64,000 nt of DNA, from NCBI RefSeq assembly GCF_945859705.1, contig NC_079134.1, positions 15,107,545-15,171,544 of the forward strand, given 5' to 3'. Both the position numbers and the translations under genes were made by a program. Source of the DNA: Episyrphus balteatus (lineage: Eukaryota > Arthropoda > Insecta > Diptera > Syrphidae). The notes beneath the pieces are model-generated. The model had not been told where the DNA came from, did not search any database, and saw nothing but the letters and a program-made list of their open reading frames with translations. Positions 36,672-48,944 of the stretch are shown piece after piece; position 1 is the first letter of the stretch; every line of letters begins with the position of its first letter.

Positions 36672-37408
36672 GTCGAATTCCTTTCAATGGAAAAATCGAA
36701 TTTTCGGCGATCTTGAAGCGATTTTTTTCTGAAAATCATGTTCCATAGAAAAAAAATTCGCCTCAAACGAAACAGAATTCGAATTTTTTTTAATCCCTCT
36801 TTTTTGAAAGATTTACACGGATTTGCACACATACTTGGAACATTTGACATTTTTCAAACGTCAAGCTGAAAGTTTTCTTCGTGTTGTTTGTTTATTTGAG
36901 AACACCAACTTCAAATAAAGAGTGAATTATAATCGTATATTGTATTTTTATTGCGGAAAAATATGAAATAAATTAAAAACAAACAATGTGCGATCAAAAT
37001 ATATTTTTTTCCTGGCATACTTCTTGTGAAAAAGTCAAATTACTGTGACTTTTCTTCCCGTGATTGTCTTCAAGAAATTTTTTCTCTGTAAAACTACAGC
37101 ATACGGCCAAAATAATTAACCTTTTACTCCATCTTCACTCAGATCTTAATAATAACTGCGATTTCCGTTTGATTCTGATTAAAATAAATTTATATTACCG
37201 AAGAAAATAAACAAAATTATTGATCAAAGGAATTTCTGGTTTTATTTTGAAGAAATTGATTTGGTTTCAGCTTGACGGTCGTGTAAAAATTGTTGTCAAA
37301 TGACACACATACAATCGCAAAAAGAATTCGGTCTGTTTTCATGTTCCTTTTTAACACCAAAAATTCGATTTTTTTGAAGCGATTCAAAAAATTGAAAGGA
37401 ATTCGACA
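36672..37408. mobile_element. Inverted-repeat element, TAA target duplication
   Basis: The arms start TGTCGAATTCCTTTCAAT on both sides. Homology continues inward with CGAATTTT/GAAGCGA-type segments and then GTCAAGCTGAAA (about 36860 and its mirror at about 37270), so each arm is about 180-200 bp. TAA lies outside both ends (36669-36671, 37409-37411). A TWA-type 3-bp duplication fits PIF/Harbinger-like mobilisation, which is inference. No open frame of note. Confidence 0.75.
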
Positions 37409-37541
37409 TAAAAAAGTAATGTATGTCGAGGAACGCGGATTTGTATTAAAAGTTATCTTTTTAAGAAGTCTAGTACTGTCACTAACACCAATAATAATTT
37501 AATTGATGAACAAACACAATATAAACATTGACACGAGGAAT

Positions 37542-38376
37542 TGTAACGAAGCGTTACATTTTTCTTATATATACCCCCGGACTATATACACCGCTTCAAT
37601 CTTAAAACTGTATGCCCAGACTATAAAATCGAAGCAACCGTACCGGCCGGACTATAAAGCGTACCAACCATCACCACACCACCGACAGCAACAACAACAA
37701 CATCTTATATTTAAGAATTAGTAGAATGTATAAGAAATTACTCTTTAGTTTATACGATTCACACTTACTTTAAGTAATAATATTACTAAGTAGATGTAAG
37801 ATTTGTAGGGAAAAACCGAGAATCGTCAACCTTCAATATCAGAAGTAGTTCTCCCGCCGCTACTAAAGTTGAATAGCAACTTGGTTATGGTGCCAGAGGT
37901 TCAATTTTAATTAATTGATCCGATTTTTAAAGCAAAAGTTTATTTAGTTTTTTATATAACTCTTTCACCCTCGTTAGGAGGCTGTGCACTAGGGACTTAA
38001 TTAATTCCCACTCACTTTGAGGCTGGGCTTTCTCCGAGAGTTATTAGGTAGAGCTCTATTCACCCTCGCTAGGAGGTGTGCAACAAAATATTCCCTCTCA
38101 TCTTGAGCCTGGGCTAATTCCAACTCAACCTGAGACCGTGGCTTTTCTAATCAGAGCATGTTAGGGTATAACATTGTGTAATAAATAAAGAAATAAATAA
38201 TTTAATAATTGAAAAAGAAAGTAGTTAGTCTATTGAATGAATAAAGAACATTAATAATTAGAAAGAATTCGGTGTTTTTACTCTAACTGAGTTTTAAGAT
38301 TGCTTTTCTCAGGACGAACCTTGGATTCCGGCGAGCTTACCTCAGCCTTTGAAAATTAAGCATCATAGAATGTACA
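37542..38376. mobile_element. Possible solo LTR
   Basis: The segment begins TGTAACGAAGCGTTACA and ends in TACA, giving a TG...CA structure. The flanks GGAAT (37537-37541) and AGAAT (38377-38381) match at four of five bases. It is less AT-rich than its surroundings, has TATATA strings near 37570, repeated GGACTATA units, and several AATAAA-type signals at about 38180-38200, as a retroviral-type LTR might. A 90-bp unit starting TTCACCCTCG is duplicated at about 37966 and 38058. No gag or pol and no partner LTR is seen. Low certainty about the boundaries. Confidence 0.35.
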
Positions 38377-38559
38377 AGAATTATAAATTTAATAATTTAA
38401 GAAAATCTTGGTAGGGAAAAAAAAATAAAATACCCAAAAGCATATGATTATGGTCTTTTGAGAAAAGTAAATCAAGTACGAAATTAGCTTTATCAATAAC
38501 TCATTAATATGGGATCAAAAACTATGTTGAAGTTGATGATCAAAAATTAAACATAAATC

Positions 38560-38960
38560 ACTGATTGAAGCCACTATAGAAATTAATTTATCACTGACAG
38601 TGCAAAGTCTTTTTGAAGCCAAATAAAAATTATATTCTTATGTCGTCTGCATAGAAGAATTTATCAGAATCAGTGAATATTCCTTCGACGTCATTTTATA
38701 GTTAATATTTGTGGTCCTAGGTGACTCCATTGTGGAACTCCAGATGTTGAACGAAAGGTGACATATAGTATCGATTGACGCTATAAGAGAGACGGTAAAA
38801 TAATTCTTTCAAGGATTTTAGATATGCATAAAGGTTTTGCAATCCCAATCGGTCTGTAGGCTGTAGGTAGTTATACCTACCACTTAAACTGGTTCAATAA
38901 AAGAATATGTTTTTCAAAAGCTTATAGAAGACTGCTACTGAAATGGATAGTTGAAAGAGG
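38560..38960 (-). pseudogene. Second decayed LINE reverse transcriptase relic
   Basis: On the minus strand, motif B reads SGVPQWSHLGPQIL (about 38704-38748) and motif C reads FYADDIRI (about 38632-38656). A weak motif A remnant (KAFEKHILLL) lies about 180 nt upstream of motif B, the normal spacing. Stops and frameshifts interrupt the frame between all three. The motif style is that of CR1/Jockey-like LINEs. It differs from the 13.5-kb relic in sequence, so the two are separate insertions. Ends not found. Confidence 0.7.
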
Positions 38961-41878
38961 ACAAGTTTTCGATATCTACATTTTTTTTAATAAAATAGAA
39001 GACATTTCATCAGAACCGGTGAAACAACAATCTTATTTTACTATTCACTGAACAGTAGTGCTCATAGATAGTTATGAAGCCAGGGATGTCCTTTATTAAT
39101 ACTTTAACACTCGTCATAATGTATACAAGCTTTTTACAGGGGGGGGTAAAATTGTATATAAAAATGAAAAAGTTTTCCAAGAAGAAATATGGAAAAAAGA
39201 AAGATTTTGGCATTTATCCAGGAATTGCGGTATAGGGATATTCCTTTTTTCTTTAGTTTGGTGAAGGGCAAACTAAAGAATTGTCTTGTGATGGTACAAT
39301 TGAACTAAGGACAATAGGAAAATAAAAATTAGGGTAATTATTACACCGATTTCTAAAAGATGGTTGGTTGGTTTCAATATAATAAATATTTCAGCAATCT
39401 TCATAGTGTTGACCTTGTACATTCCACATCCAAAGCAAAAATGCTTATTTGAAAAAAAAAAAATACTAAAGAAAGTGAGATATAACCATTGACAAACAAA
39501 AATGTCAAAAAATACCCGAATGTCTTAATTTAGGTGTTATAGTAAATTTTTTATAGAGACTATGTATAGCGACCTTAAAGTAAAAAAAAAAACACAAAAC
39601 TTTAGTGACCAAAGGGTTTCTTAGATGTATTGCTTTCCAAAAATTGTCAATTTTGGTCAAATGGTATGTATAATTTTTTCATATTTTTAGTTCTTTACTT
39701 ATGTTGATTTTCAAATACCTAAAAGCTTAAAGATCACAGGCTCTTTTTAAATAATTTAGTACATCAAAGGAAAGAATGAACCCGTCTCTATTATAAGGGG
39801 AAAAAAAGTAGTTACATGATGATACAACTCAATTATGATTTCTTTTTTGCTCAATCAGCATTAAGTTAAAAAAAAAAAAAAAACAATATCAACGCTGCTT
39901 AAATAGGCATCTTTTCGCTCTTGATGAACAAAGTAAAAATCTATAAAAACCACCACCAAAACTTATGGATCAAAAAACATCTGAAATTAATCGGACAATT
40001 ATTTGCAAAGTTAATCTTCATCTTCTGCTATCCTTATCCTCCTCTATTATTTCCAGCCCCAATAATTAACATTCGAGGACCAACGACCAAGAAGTGGCCA
40101 AGGATAAAAACGATAGCGTAAAATGGTGGTGTATTAAATAATACACAACACTCTCTAACAAATTTTCGGCACTATACAACCACAAAAATTGAAAGTGAGG
40201 CATCCGCACCACGCTATAGCTTAGAACCACAACATCACGTGTATCCTTAAGCTTCTATATCATTAATGAGACTTGTGATTGTGATATTTTTCGTCCTCCT
40301 TATTTGCATTTGTGCTAACTAATTTCGATGTTTTTTTTTTTCTTTGTTGGTTCATTTTTGGTTAGCCACAGAAGTGTCTTCTTTTTCTTATGACTATATT
40401 GTACTTTTATTGTCCAATTAATTTCTTTGCTATTTGAGAGTATTTTCTGGCAAATTCAAGGTTGTTTTTTGGGTTTCCTGGACTTTTTAAATATTCAAAG
40501 CACACACACATTTCGTTCGTGTTAAAATTGGGGTAGAACCAAAAAAAAAACAAAAAACAGAAACTCATGGCTAAGACCATGGCCTGGACAACAAGTGTGT
40601 ATGGAGTTTCGTATACGTATACAAGATTTTTGGTTCTTAATAATTTAAAGAGTTTTTTTTTCGCCCAAGTTTTCTACACTCGTATATAAGTTTTTTTTCT
40701 TTCTTCTTTCTTTTTTGGTTGGGAATGTTGGGGCGTATTACATTATTTTTGTGTTCTATTCTAGTTCTGACCTAAGGACAAAGTTTCTTGACTTGTGTCT
40801 TGTCTTGTTTATCTTTAGATATTTTTGTGGCACACATAAAGAGCTCTAGTATAGTTTTTTTTTTTAGGTATGGGATAGAATTTTATTTGTTTCTTTTTGT
40901 TACTTTGGCTTGGGGTACTTGTATGGTGAAAAATGATGTTAAAAGAGGGCACATTCTGCTTATCTTTTCAATTTTATATTTGAATCATGATGCCAACATT
41001 TTTTTATATTTTTTTTTTTTTTTTGTTGGGGATATGAAAGTATAATTTTACTGACAGTGATTGCAAGATAAACAAAATGTTTTATTTATATTATAGTTGG
41101 TTATTATTTAATTAAAAAATAGTTTCCAAATTAGCAAGAGTCTGTCAGATTCAATGACCACAACCAGCATGGAAATACCCACACTTTATTAATACATTTT
41201 TGCTAAAGGCATACGAATTATAGAGTGTTAACAACGCCCAGAGGTTGAGAGATAAAATATTCTTGGAAATAGAAATTAAATATATTCTCCAAAAAGAGAT
41301 TTTTTCTTCCTAAAATATCCCAACGACCTGGGGATCTAGGAGGTTAATGTTGATTTTCAATTGTGTGCTGTTCGAAAAGACTTTACTTCAAAAGATCCTT
41401 TAACAGTCTCTCTTGGTGGGAAATGTTATTTGAATCACGTTCAACTTTATCGCACAACTTCCGCTTGGAACACGCTATATTGATTATGAAGACGGAAATA
41501 ACTTAACGAGACTTAGATTTATTCGGGTTGAGTTCACATCGACCTCGCTAATAGTAATTTGAAAGTTTGACAGTTGCAAAGGAGGTAGTCTATGAAACCT
41601 GGCAATAAAATGTGTTAATATGAAATAACTAGAAGAAAGTGTCCTTGTAGAAATTTTTAACCCATTCCTATGGATGATATTAAATTTTGTATTTCTTAGA
41701 AAGAAAAGGAAATTCGTTTTGTGTTTCTTGAATTCATTTACTAATAACAGTTACGTAGGGAAAGAGTTGAATATTTTTATTATGAATAAGTTTTGAATTG
41801 GAACCATACAAGTTTCTTTTTTATCTTGGGTATGAAAATACAAAGGATCTGACTCAATATATAAGCACATTAATAGAG
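38961..41878. other. AT-rich non-coding stretch
   Basis: No gene recognised. It includes long poly-T and poly-A runs (for example 39869-39883 and 41008-41022). The zone 41280-41560 is somewhat less AT-rich and could be an old repeat, but no motif was recognisable in any frame. Confidence 0.4.
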
Positions 41879-41881
41879 TAA

Positions 41882-43103
41882 GAAATTTTTGGCGCAGGGA
41901 CATAAGTCCCCGGGACACAAGTCCCGAATTTTTTTTTCGGGACTAATGTCCCACTTTACTGGGTCATAAGTCCCGAATCCAATTCGGGAATTATGTCCCA
42001 CCCTGCTGAGACAGAAGTCCTGAATTTTTTAATCGAAAATGGGACATAAGTTCCGAATAAAGTAAAAACTATTTTATATACATATTTTTACTATAAATGT
42101 TCATATAGGTATTAAGTAATCCATAAGATTATTTTTTGGTGCCATGAAATAAGCCCAAGTGAAAAGTAAGGAAGTCTTTCGAGAATTGGCATCATTTTAA
42201 TTTTCAAAAGAGAAATAAACCCATTTTTCAACATTTGGCATAATTTTTCTTTCACGTCAATTTATTTTCAGAAAAAGAAATAAATGTGCCTCGTTTCGGT
42301 TTATTAAAGCGAAATAATACCATTATGATTTTTATATCATTTCAACTATTCAAAGAATAAGTTTTATATAAAATTTGTCTTACTTCAGTTTGCCAAGGAA
42401 AAAAATGGAACTCAAACTTCAAAGACAATATTTTGCCAGTTTAATGTTTGTTCCAAAGATATGCTTGTGTTATAACTCGATAAACGCGAAGCGGAAAAAA
42501 TGTCTCAGATTCGAATCTCTTTAATTTGCACAACCCAAACGCGAAGCGGAAAAAAAATTTGCCTACGGGAGAAATAAAAATTCGCGCGAATTTTTATTTC
42601 CACACCTCAAAATGGATTCTCCCGTGGGCAAAATTTTTTTCCGCTTCGCGTTTGGGTTGTGCAAATTAAAGAGATTCGAATCTGAGACATTTTTTTCCAC
42701 TTCACCCTGATAAGAACTCATATCGGTTATCACAAATTTCAATTAAAAACTTTCACTTTATACATTTGTTTATATTTTGTCACGATGCAATTTCGACTAA
42801 TCAATAAATTTGCAAACTTTGCTTTTGTTTTCCAACAGCTTTGTAACAGTACCATACATTGGAGTTGGTACTACGAAAAAAAAAAATAGTGAGAACAATA
42901 TCGGTTCTATTATTTCGTCAGCTGTCTCTAATAGAATATATTAGACAAAAAAAAAAAAAATACATGGGACATAAGTCCCGAAAATTTTTGTCGGGACTAA
43001 TGTCTCCAATTCCCGAATTGGATTCGGGACGTATGACCCAGTAAAGTGGGACATTAGTCCCGAAAAAAAATTTCGGGACTTATGTCCCTGCGCCGAAATT
43101 TTC
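41882..43103. mobile_element. Foldback element with GGGACATAAGTCCCG palindrome array
   Basis: The ends are inverted (GAAATTTTTGGCGCAGGGAC left, GAAAATTTCGGCGCAGGGAC right) and TAA lies directly outside both (41879-41881, 43104-43106). Each arm holds several short palindromes of the form GGGACATAAGTCCCG (left about 41897-42055, right about 42963-43090). A second inverted pair near the centre (about 42486-42572 and 42617-42700) contains AACGCGAAGCGG and GATTCGAATCTCTTTAATTT, and is centred on a short palindrome, AAAATTCGCGCGAATTTT. A TAA duplication fits PIF/Harbinger-like elements. No coding capacity. Confidence 0.85.
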
Positions 43104-43106
43104 TAA

Positions 43107-46100
43107 CAATTACGTCGCGTCGATCATCGATTAGAAAAGAAATGAGCCTAATGTTTTGTATTGGTGCAGACCTTGTTCTTGGCAGACCAATCCAGTGAAA
43201 TATGCTGGCTGTGGAAAACCACTAATTTGTTAATTTTGTTATTCTTAAAAGTGACCTTATTATCTCTCCCTTTTTTGGGATACGTTTTTGAGTTATTTCC
43301 AGTTTTAATTTTTTTCCGTTCATGTTCAGATGCTTCTTAACGTGTTTTAGAGCAATCCAGTAATAATGAACGGTAAAAACCTTTTTCTAAGGAAAATACT
43401 GCAAGTAGTAGAGCTTCTGGTTCTGGCTTTTTGATAAGATGTAGGCTTAGACAAGAAGTAATTTTAAGTATGAAATACACGACTTGCCATTTGACTTACC
43501 TCCAACCATACCCCAATAGAGTAGAAAGATCATACGCCTTAGAAAATATTATACGACCTTTTCCAAAAGACGTTCTATTAGTTCGATATTATTCTTGTCT
43601 ATGTTATCAATAAGATCAAGATCCTGCATAACAAAACCTCTGGGAACAAACTTGAGTTCTAATCCATTTTCAAGTGTCCAGTTTCGAGAAAAAATACTAC
43701 ACAAGGATACTTGCCGATCAACAAACTCTCAACCAAATTAATGTTGCGATTGATGTCAAGTGTGAGACATTCTTTAAATATCCTAGATGTTCAAATTTCA
43801 CGAGTAGGTACCTAATATACATATACTTGGATCATTACTTATATATGAATTCTGGGTGCAGTTATTGATGACAGGACAGCAAATCTCGAGAAGCTTTTAT
43901 GAAGGTCTTACATTTAAGCTCTCAGAGTATCCATCACTACAGAAAACCAGTGGAAGCACTGCCAGAAGCCATTAGAAGTGGAACTCTCATACCACTGACA
44001 TGTTGTGATTTCCAAAGCAACCAAAACTACACTAGGCGGGTGCATACAGCAGAACTAGACTTAATGGGTCGAATGTAACGAAGACTCCCAAAGACAAAGG
44101 TGAAAATCTTCTCAACATGCATTACATTTTCCATACAAAATTTTTTTGAAGCCTAGAAACTTTTACTCTTCTACCCATATAAAAATGGATTAAGACAATC
44201 AATTTGTACACTCCGACAGATTTTGGAGAAAAATAGGGACTAGTTTTACAGAGTCATGTCAGTTATCCTCATTTCTGCCAGACTTATCCATTTCTCCATT
44301 GACCATGGAGAAATCAGTTTGACAAGGCAGAATATGATGATAATTGAGGGGTGAATAAATTCACTATTCACTTTTTTTCAAACTAAGTACCTATATGCAG
44401 TCCTGTTCTCCGCATTCCAAATCTTTATTTAACCTGCCTAAATTATATGAAAACAGCTAATTGATCCCACAAATCCCATTCACAACAAAGGTTACTTATT
44501 TATTTATGTATTTTAATTACTTTGTTTGCTTCCTAACTGCGGGTCACTGTGGTGTATGTGTAACTTTTTTTTATATTGAAATATCTTGTTCTTTAATACA
44601 AATTGTAAAAATTGTAAAATACTGTAAGTTATTTTTATATTTATTAATTACGTACACTTTTTAATCCATTTAAAAATACCTACAAATAATTTTGATCACC
44701 TTTTTGGGTCAAATGCCAATATGTCGGTTCTATAATTTTCAGTTTCTTTTGTGATCCTAAAACTGATTTTCAACAGAACATCGTAATAATAGTCAAGCAT
44801 TTTTACTCTCTAGTATCATTTGTAGTTTTATTGCAATTCAACAAGTTATTTTGACACCAAAATGAAATTTAAAAAGAAAAACATTTTTTTTTTTTTTGTT
44901 TTTATCCAAAAACTTCAACAAATATTGACAACAAAAAACAAACTTTAGCTCCTCAAGAGAACAAAAAACACGTGTACCGCTGTGTGCCTTAAATTGTTTC
45001 TTTCAAAGTTTGCACGCTTTTGAAAAAGTAAACGACTCATTAAAATTATTGTTCTTTCGCTAAAAGTTTACCCTCTGTGATCCCCCATTGACAGACATTA
45101 TTGTACCTATTGTGTATTTTTTTTTGTCCTTAAAGTTTTTTTTGCTAAAAAATAAATAAACGAGAATAAAACTAAAAGTACAATATACCACAAGTAGACA
45201 TCCTAGTAGGTAGCATGTGCAATCAAATGCAGTTATTTTAGCACAAAAGATACGTTTAAAACGGTTTTAAAATATAACAAAAAGGCACAAAAACAACGGG
45301 ACTTCCTTTTGTCTTCCCTTCTCTAATTTACTAATTGTTTTACCGAGCGAAAGAGAGAAAACGCAGAATAAAATTTTATAAATGTATATAGCTGTGTAGT
45401 TGGGAGTACCAAAATCGAGCGAATTATCGTGGTAAAAATCATTTTGTTTGTTTTAGTGAGTAAACAACAAAAACAAAAATGCACAAAAATAAAACAATAA
45501 ACCGTTGAGCATGATACAGACATAAACTGCACACAATAACAATAATTGGCCTTTGTTTTTGGTTGAATGAAAAATTATGTTCCACATACGCCACCGAGTC
45601 TGGTAATGGTGGTCGGTTGTCCTCGGCGTTTTGTGTGTTGATATATTTTTTCTCGGTTGTGTTGGTTTAGTTTTTGGTAAGAGAGAGAGAGGGAGAGTAG
45701 GCGGGAGGTCTATCAAAATAATGGCGAATGATTTCATCTAACTGCAACTGCACTTCAAGTGAAAAATTACAATAGGAAAATTTCATTTTTAATTTATAGA
45801 CAAAATAACAACTTTATTTTGAGTTTTTTTTTTGCACATTTAAAATGGTTGTGAATATTTTTATTTTTTTATTAATTCATATACACGTTTTTATGATTTG
45901 TTATGAATTATTTTATGTGTCATAATTAATGAACATTATTTAAAACCTACCAGTGATTGAATGATTTTTATTTCATTTACATTAAAAATTAAATATTTTA
46001 AATCTGCCTTGTTAAATAATTTTGTTAAATTCATGCAAAAACAATGACAATTTTGACCCATATAGATACAATTTTTATTTTAATTTTTAATTAGAAACAT

Positions 46101-46857
46101 TCATTTCGAAATATGATTTGTTTTGATTTCATTAAATATTGAAATATGTTTATATGCTTCATACAATTAAAGCTATCAAAGCCTCAAGTTCTGGGAAAGT
46201 AATAAATTTGTGTTATAGATTTTTAAATTATATTGAACACTAGCAAATTTTTTGTTCAATTTTGACCCCATGTACCTATTTTTTTATTTTTATTTTTATC
46301 AAAATACCACGTACCTACTTGCTCTTGTAATCAATGTATTTCTAATGTTAAATCGTTTTATAAGACAAAAATTAAGTAATAAAATTTACTAAAACACAGT
46401 TTTAAATGATTTTTACCACAAAATAAAGTTTGCCAATTGACTAATTAATAAAATACAATAATAAGAAATCATTATTTGACACATAAAAATTAAATTTCAA
46501 AAAAAATTATCGACCCGTATTCAAAAAATTGAAAAATTTATAAACAATCCAAAAATGAAGGGTTTAAAAATTTTGATACCGTTAATAATGGTTCAAGAAA
46601 TATTTTTTTTTTATTCAAAAGTAAGTCTTTATTTGCCCCAGTACACGTATTTTTTCTTATTCAAAATCGTTATAACTGTTTTTGAGAAAAATAGCCTTTT
46701 CCAATTTAGTCAGAGGTATATCGCAATTAAAAAAATTGAAGATCGATAAAGCCGTTTTTTTTTTTTATTTTTTTTTTTTTTTTTTATATTAAAATTTCCT
46801 AACATCGTGCAAGAAAAATAAACTTGGTATGCCATTTTCGAGAAAATACTAATAACA
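43107..46857. other. AT-rich non-coding stretch with one copy of the 24-bp motif
   Basis: No gene recognised. The part 43120-44260 is less AT-rich and may be an old degenerate element, but no motif was recognised on either strand. A GA-rich tract lies at 45680-45705. Confidence 0.4.
44541..44564 (+). repeat. Dispersed 24-bp motif, copy 5
   Basis: Reads GGGTCACTGTGG then TGTATGTGTAAC, followed by eight T. Confidence 0.85.
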
Positions 46858-46861
46858 ATAA

Positions 46862-47108
46862 CGTAGGCACAACGCCAAAACCACGAATCTGCAAAATTGT
46901 AGTTTTGAGAAAAACGGCTTCAAAGTTTTGGAAATTCATGCAATCTTATGGGAACTCGTGCTACGGAAATTGATATTTTAGGCTTTTAGGCAGCAGATGG
47001 ATTATTGGGGTCGAAGTAGTGGATAGAGAGACCGATAACAAGTTTAATGACGCATTAAAGTGAAAATGTCCAAAAATGCAGATTCGCGGTTTTGGCTTTG
47101 TGCCGACG
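46862..47108. mobile_element. Short inverted-repeat element, 247 bp
   Basis: Left arm CGTAGGCACAACGCCAAAAC and right arm (read inward) CGTCGGCACAAAGCCAAAAC continue with matching CGAATCTGCA. ATAA lies directly outside both ends (46858-46861, 47109-47112), a possible 4-bp duplication. No coding capacity. MITE-like; family unknown. Confidence 0.65.
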
Positions 47109-48878
47109 ATAATTTAAAACAAAATTTCAAAAAAATTATTAAACCGATTTTAAAAATGTATTTTTTACTGTTTTATATGAAAATTGTCATTGAAATCGGC
47201 AATATGCTATTAAATTTAAATTTAAACGCACCGCTCTTATAAAAGTGTGTTATTACTGTTTCCACAGTAAGCAGTAGAAACAAAAGTCACTGCATTGAAC
47301 TTAAAACTGTTAACATAAAAATTTTAAACTTTTAATAATGTCGTAATTCATCAAACAAATGTCAAAAACTAACTCAATATGTTCATTATGTTCAAGGTGT
47401 ACTCAACATTTTATTCAAATTTAAAAAAACTTATTATGATCTTAAGTTGTTTCGTTTCGATAAACAAGATTTCTTTCATGGAACTGGATTAAATGGTTCA
47501 AAATGTTTAAAGTTCAATCTAAAGATCAAAAACGTTTTTAAATAAAAACCTTAGATTCAAATCTAAATTGGTCACTCAGAATATTTTATCAATAAAACAA
47601 AATCCTTAAAATATAATTTAGATCCACATTCATATAGGTATACTTGTATAAAAGTTTTCATCTCCTCACGACACACAATCAACCACACAAACTTTGAACT
47701 TATATAGAGAAATGAGAGTGAAAACTAAAACCATCAACAAAATGTTCTCACTCCAAACACTCATCATTCACAATACTCAAGGTGCTTTATATGCTTCTTC
47801 TTTGATTTAACAATATTCCAAAAGAAACTTATATTTCTTCTACAAATAAAAACAAAAAAAAAAAAAAAAACGAAAAATATATTTCTCTTTACAAAATTAC
47901 AAAACATAACCTAAATATCCAACTGCATTCATATTTCTCCAATGAAATTATATCTAGATATATTTATGCATATAAATATGAATATTTCATTCGTTTTGAA
48001 ACCTCATCGGCTTTAGAAAGCCAACAGATCTATACTTGTACCAGTACCACTGCATCTATAACAAAAATATAATCCCTCCAAGAGCTCCAAGGAAACCCAA
48101 GGACCAAGGATCTACTTTCAAACTTATGTATTTATTTACCTACCTACTACGAACGAATAGAACAACTTTGTGTTGCTTAAACTTTTCTTATATCCTCCCT
48201 TCTGCCATGGATGCTGGCACAAAAAAAGGGTTAAGTTAATTTCAATATTTTCTTATTTTCGTAAATGCATATATTTATTTGTTTTTCAAGTTGGTTGGTT
48301 GGGTTGGTTTATTTATCAGCGCTAGACAGAGAGTAGATGTGCTTACATTTTGTGCCGGTAGAATAAATTCAATCCTTAAAACCTAATAGGTACAACTTAG
48401 TCGAATGTAGTTGCTTTTTTTATGGTGAATAAAAACTGATGAAAAATTTAATGGAATGAATATTGAATAAGAACTTTGAATTTTTAAAAAAATCCAATAT
48501 ATAACCTTTGTTCAAAATAAAATCTTTCCATTACTGTGAAAGGTGCATTAGTTTCAATTTAATGTTCAGAAGGCTGACTAAGCGCACACTGATAAATAAC
48601 CCACACAAACGATTTTAATTTTCATTTAATATTTTTTTCTGGTTTTCTTGAATCATTTAGTATCCTGGGTGAAACATACAAACACATGTGCTGATAGTTT
48701 TGAAAGGGGTAAAATTTAAATGAAAGGTGCTGGTGGCAGTTTTTTTTATTAAGAAAGTTTTTTTTTGTGAAAAAAGGTTTTAGACAAAAAATTTTCTACT
48801 TTGCAATTTATATGTACATATGTACCTATTAAAGATGCAAGCCGTCTTAATACAAGCGAATTAAAAATATTGTTTTAA

Positions 48879-48944
48879 ATTTAAATTTACACAAAAATCA
48901 ATTCATACAAATTTCTTAAATTGATTTTTGTGTAAGTTTAAATT
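48879..48944. repeat. Imperfect hairpin
   Basis: AAATTTACACAAAAATCAAT and ATTGATTTTTGTGTAAGTTT pair over about 25 bp around a loop of roughly 15 nt. The composition is very AT-rich. No role can be assigned. Confidence 0.6.

Noticed and set aside
36671..36850. Minus-strand frame in the 36672-37408 element
   Set aside because: It lies on an inverted-repeat arm and is rich in F, K and R from AT-rich repeat DNA; no domain recognised.
43120..44260. Less AT-rich segment as an old gene
   Set aside because: Short open pieces exist in several frames, but no recognisable motif or exon structure was found on either strand.
47060..47242. 60-residue plus-strand frame
   Set aside because: Its start overlaps the right arm of the 46862-47108 element and the rest is low-complexity.
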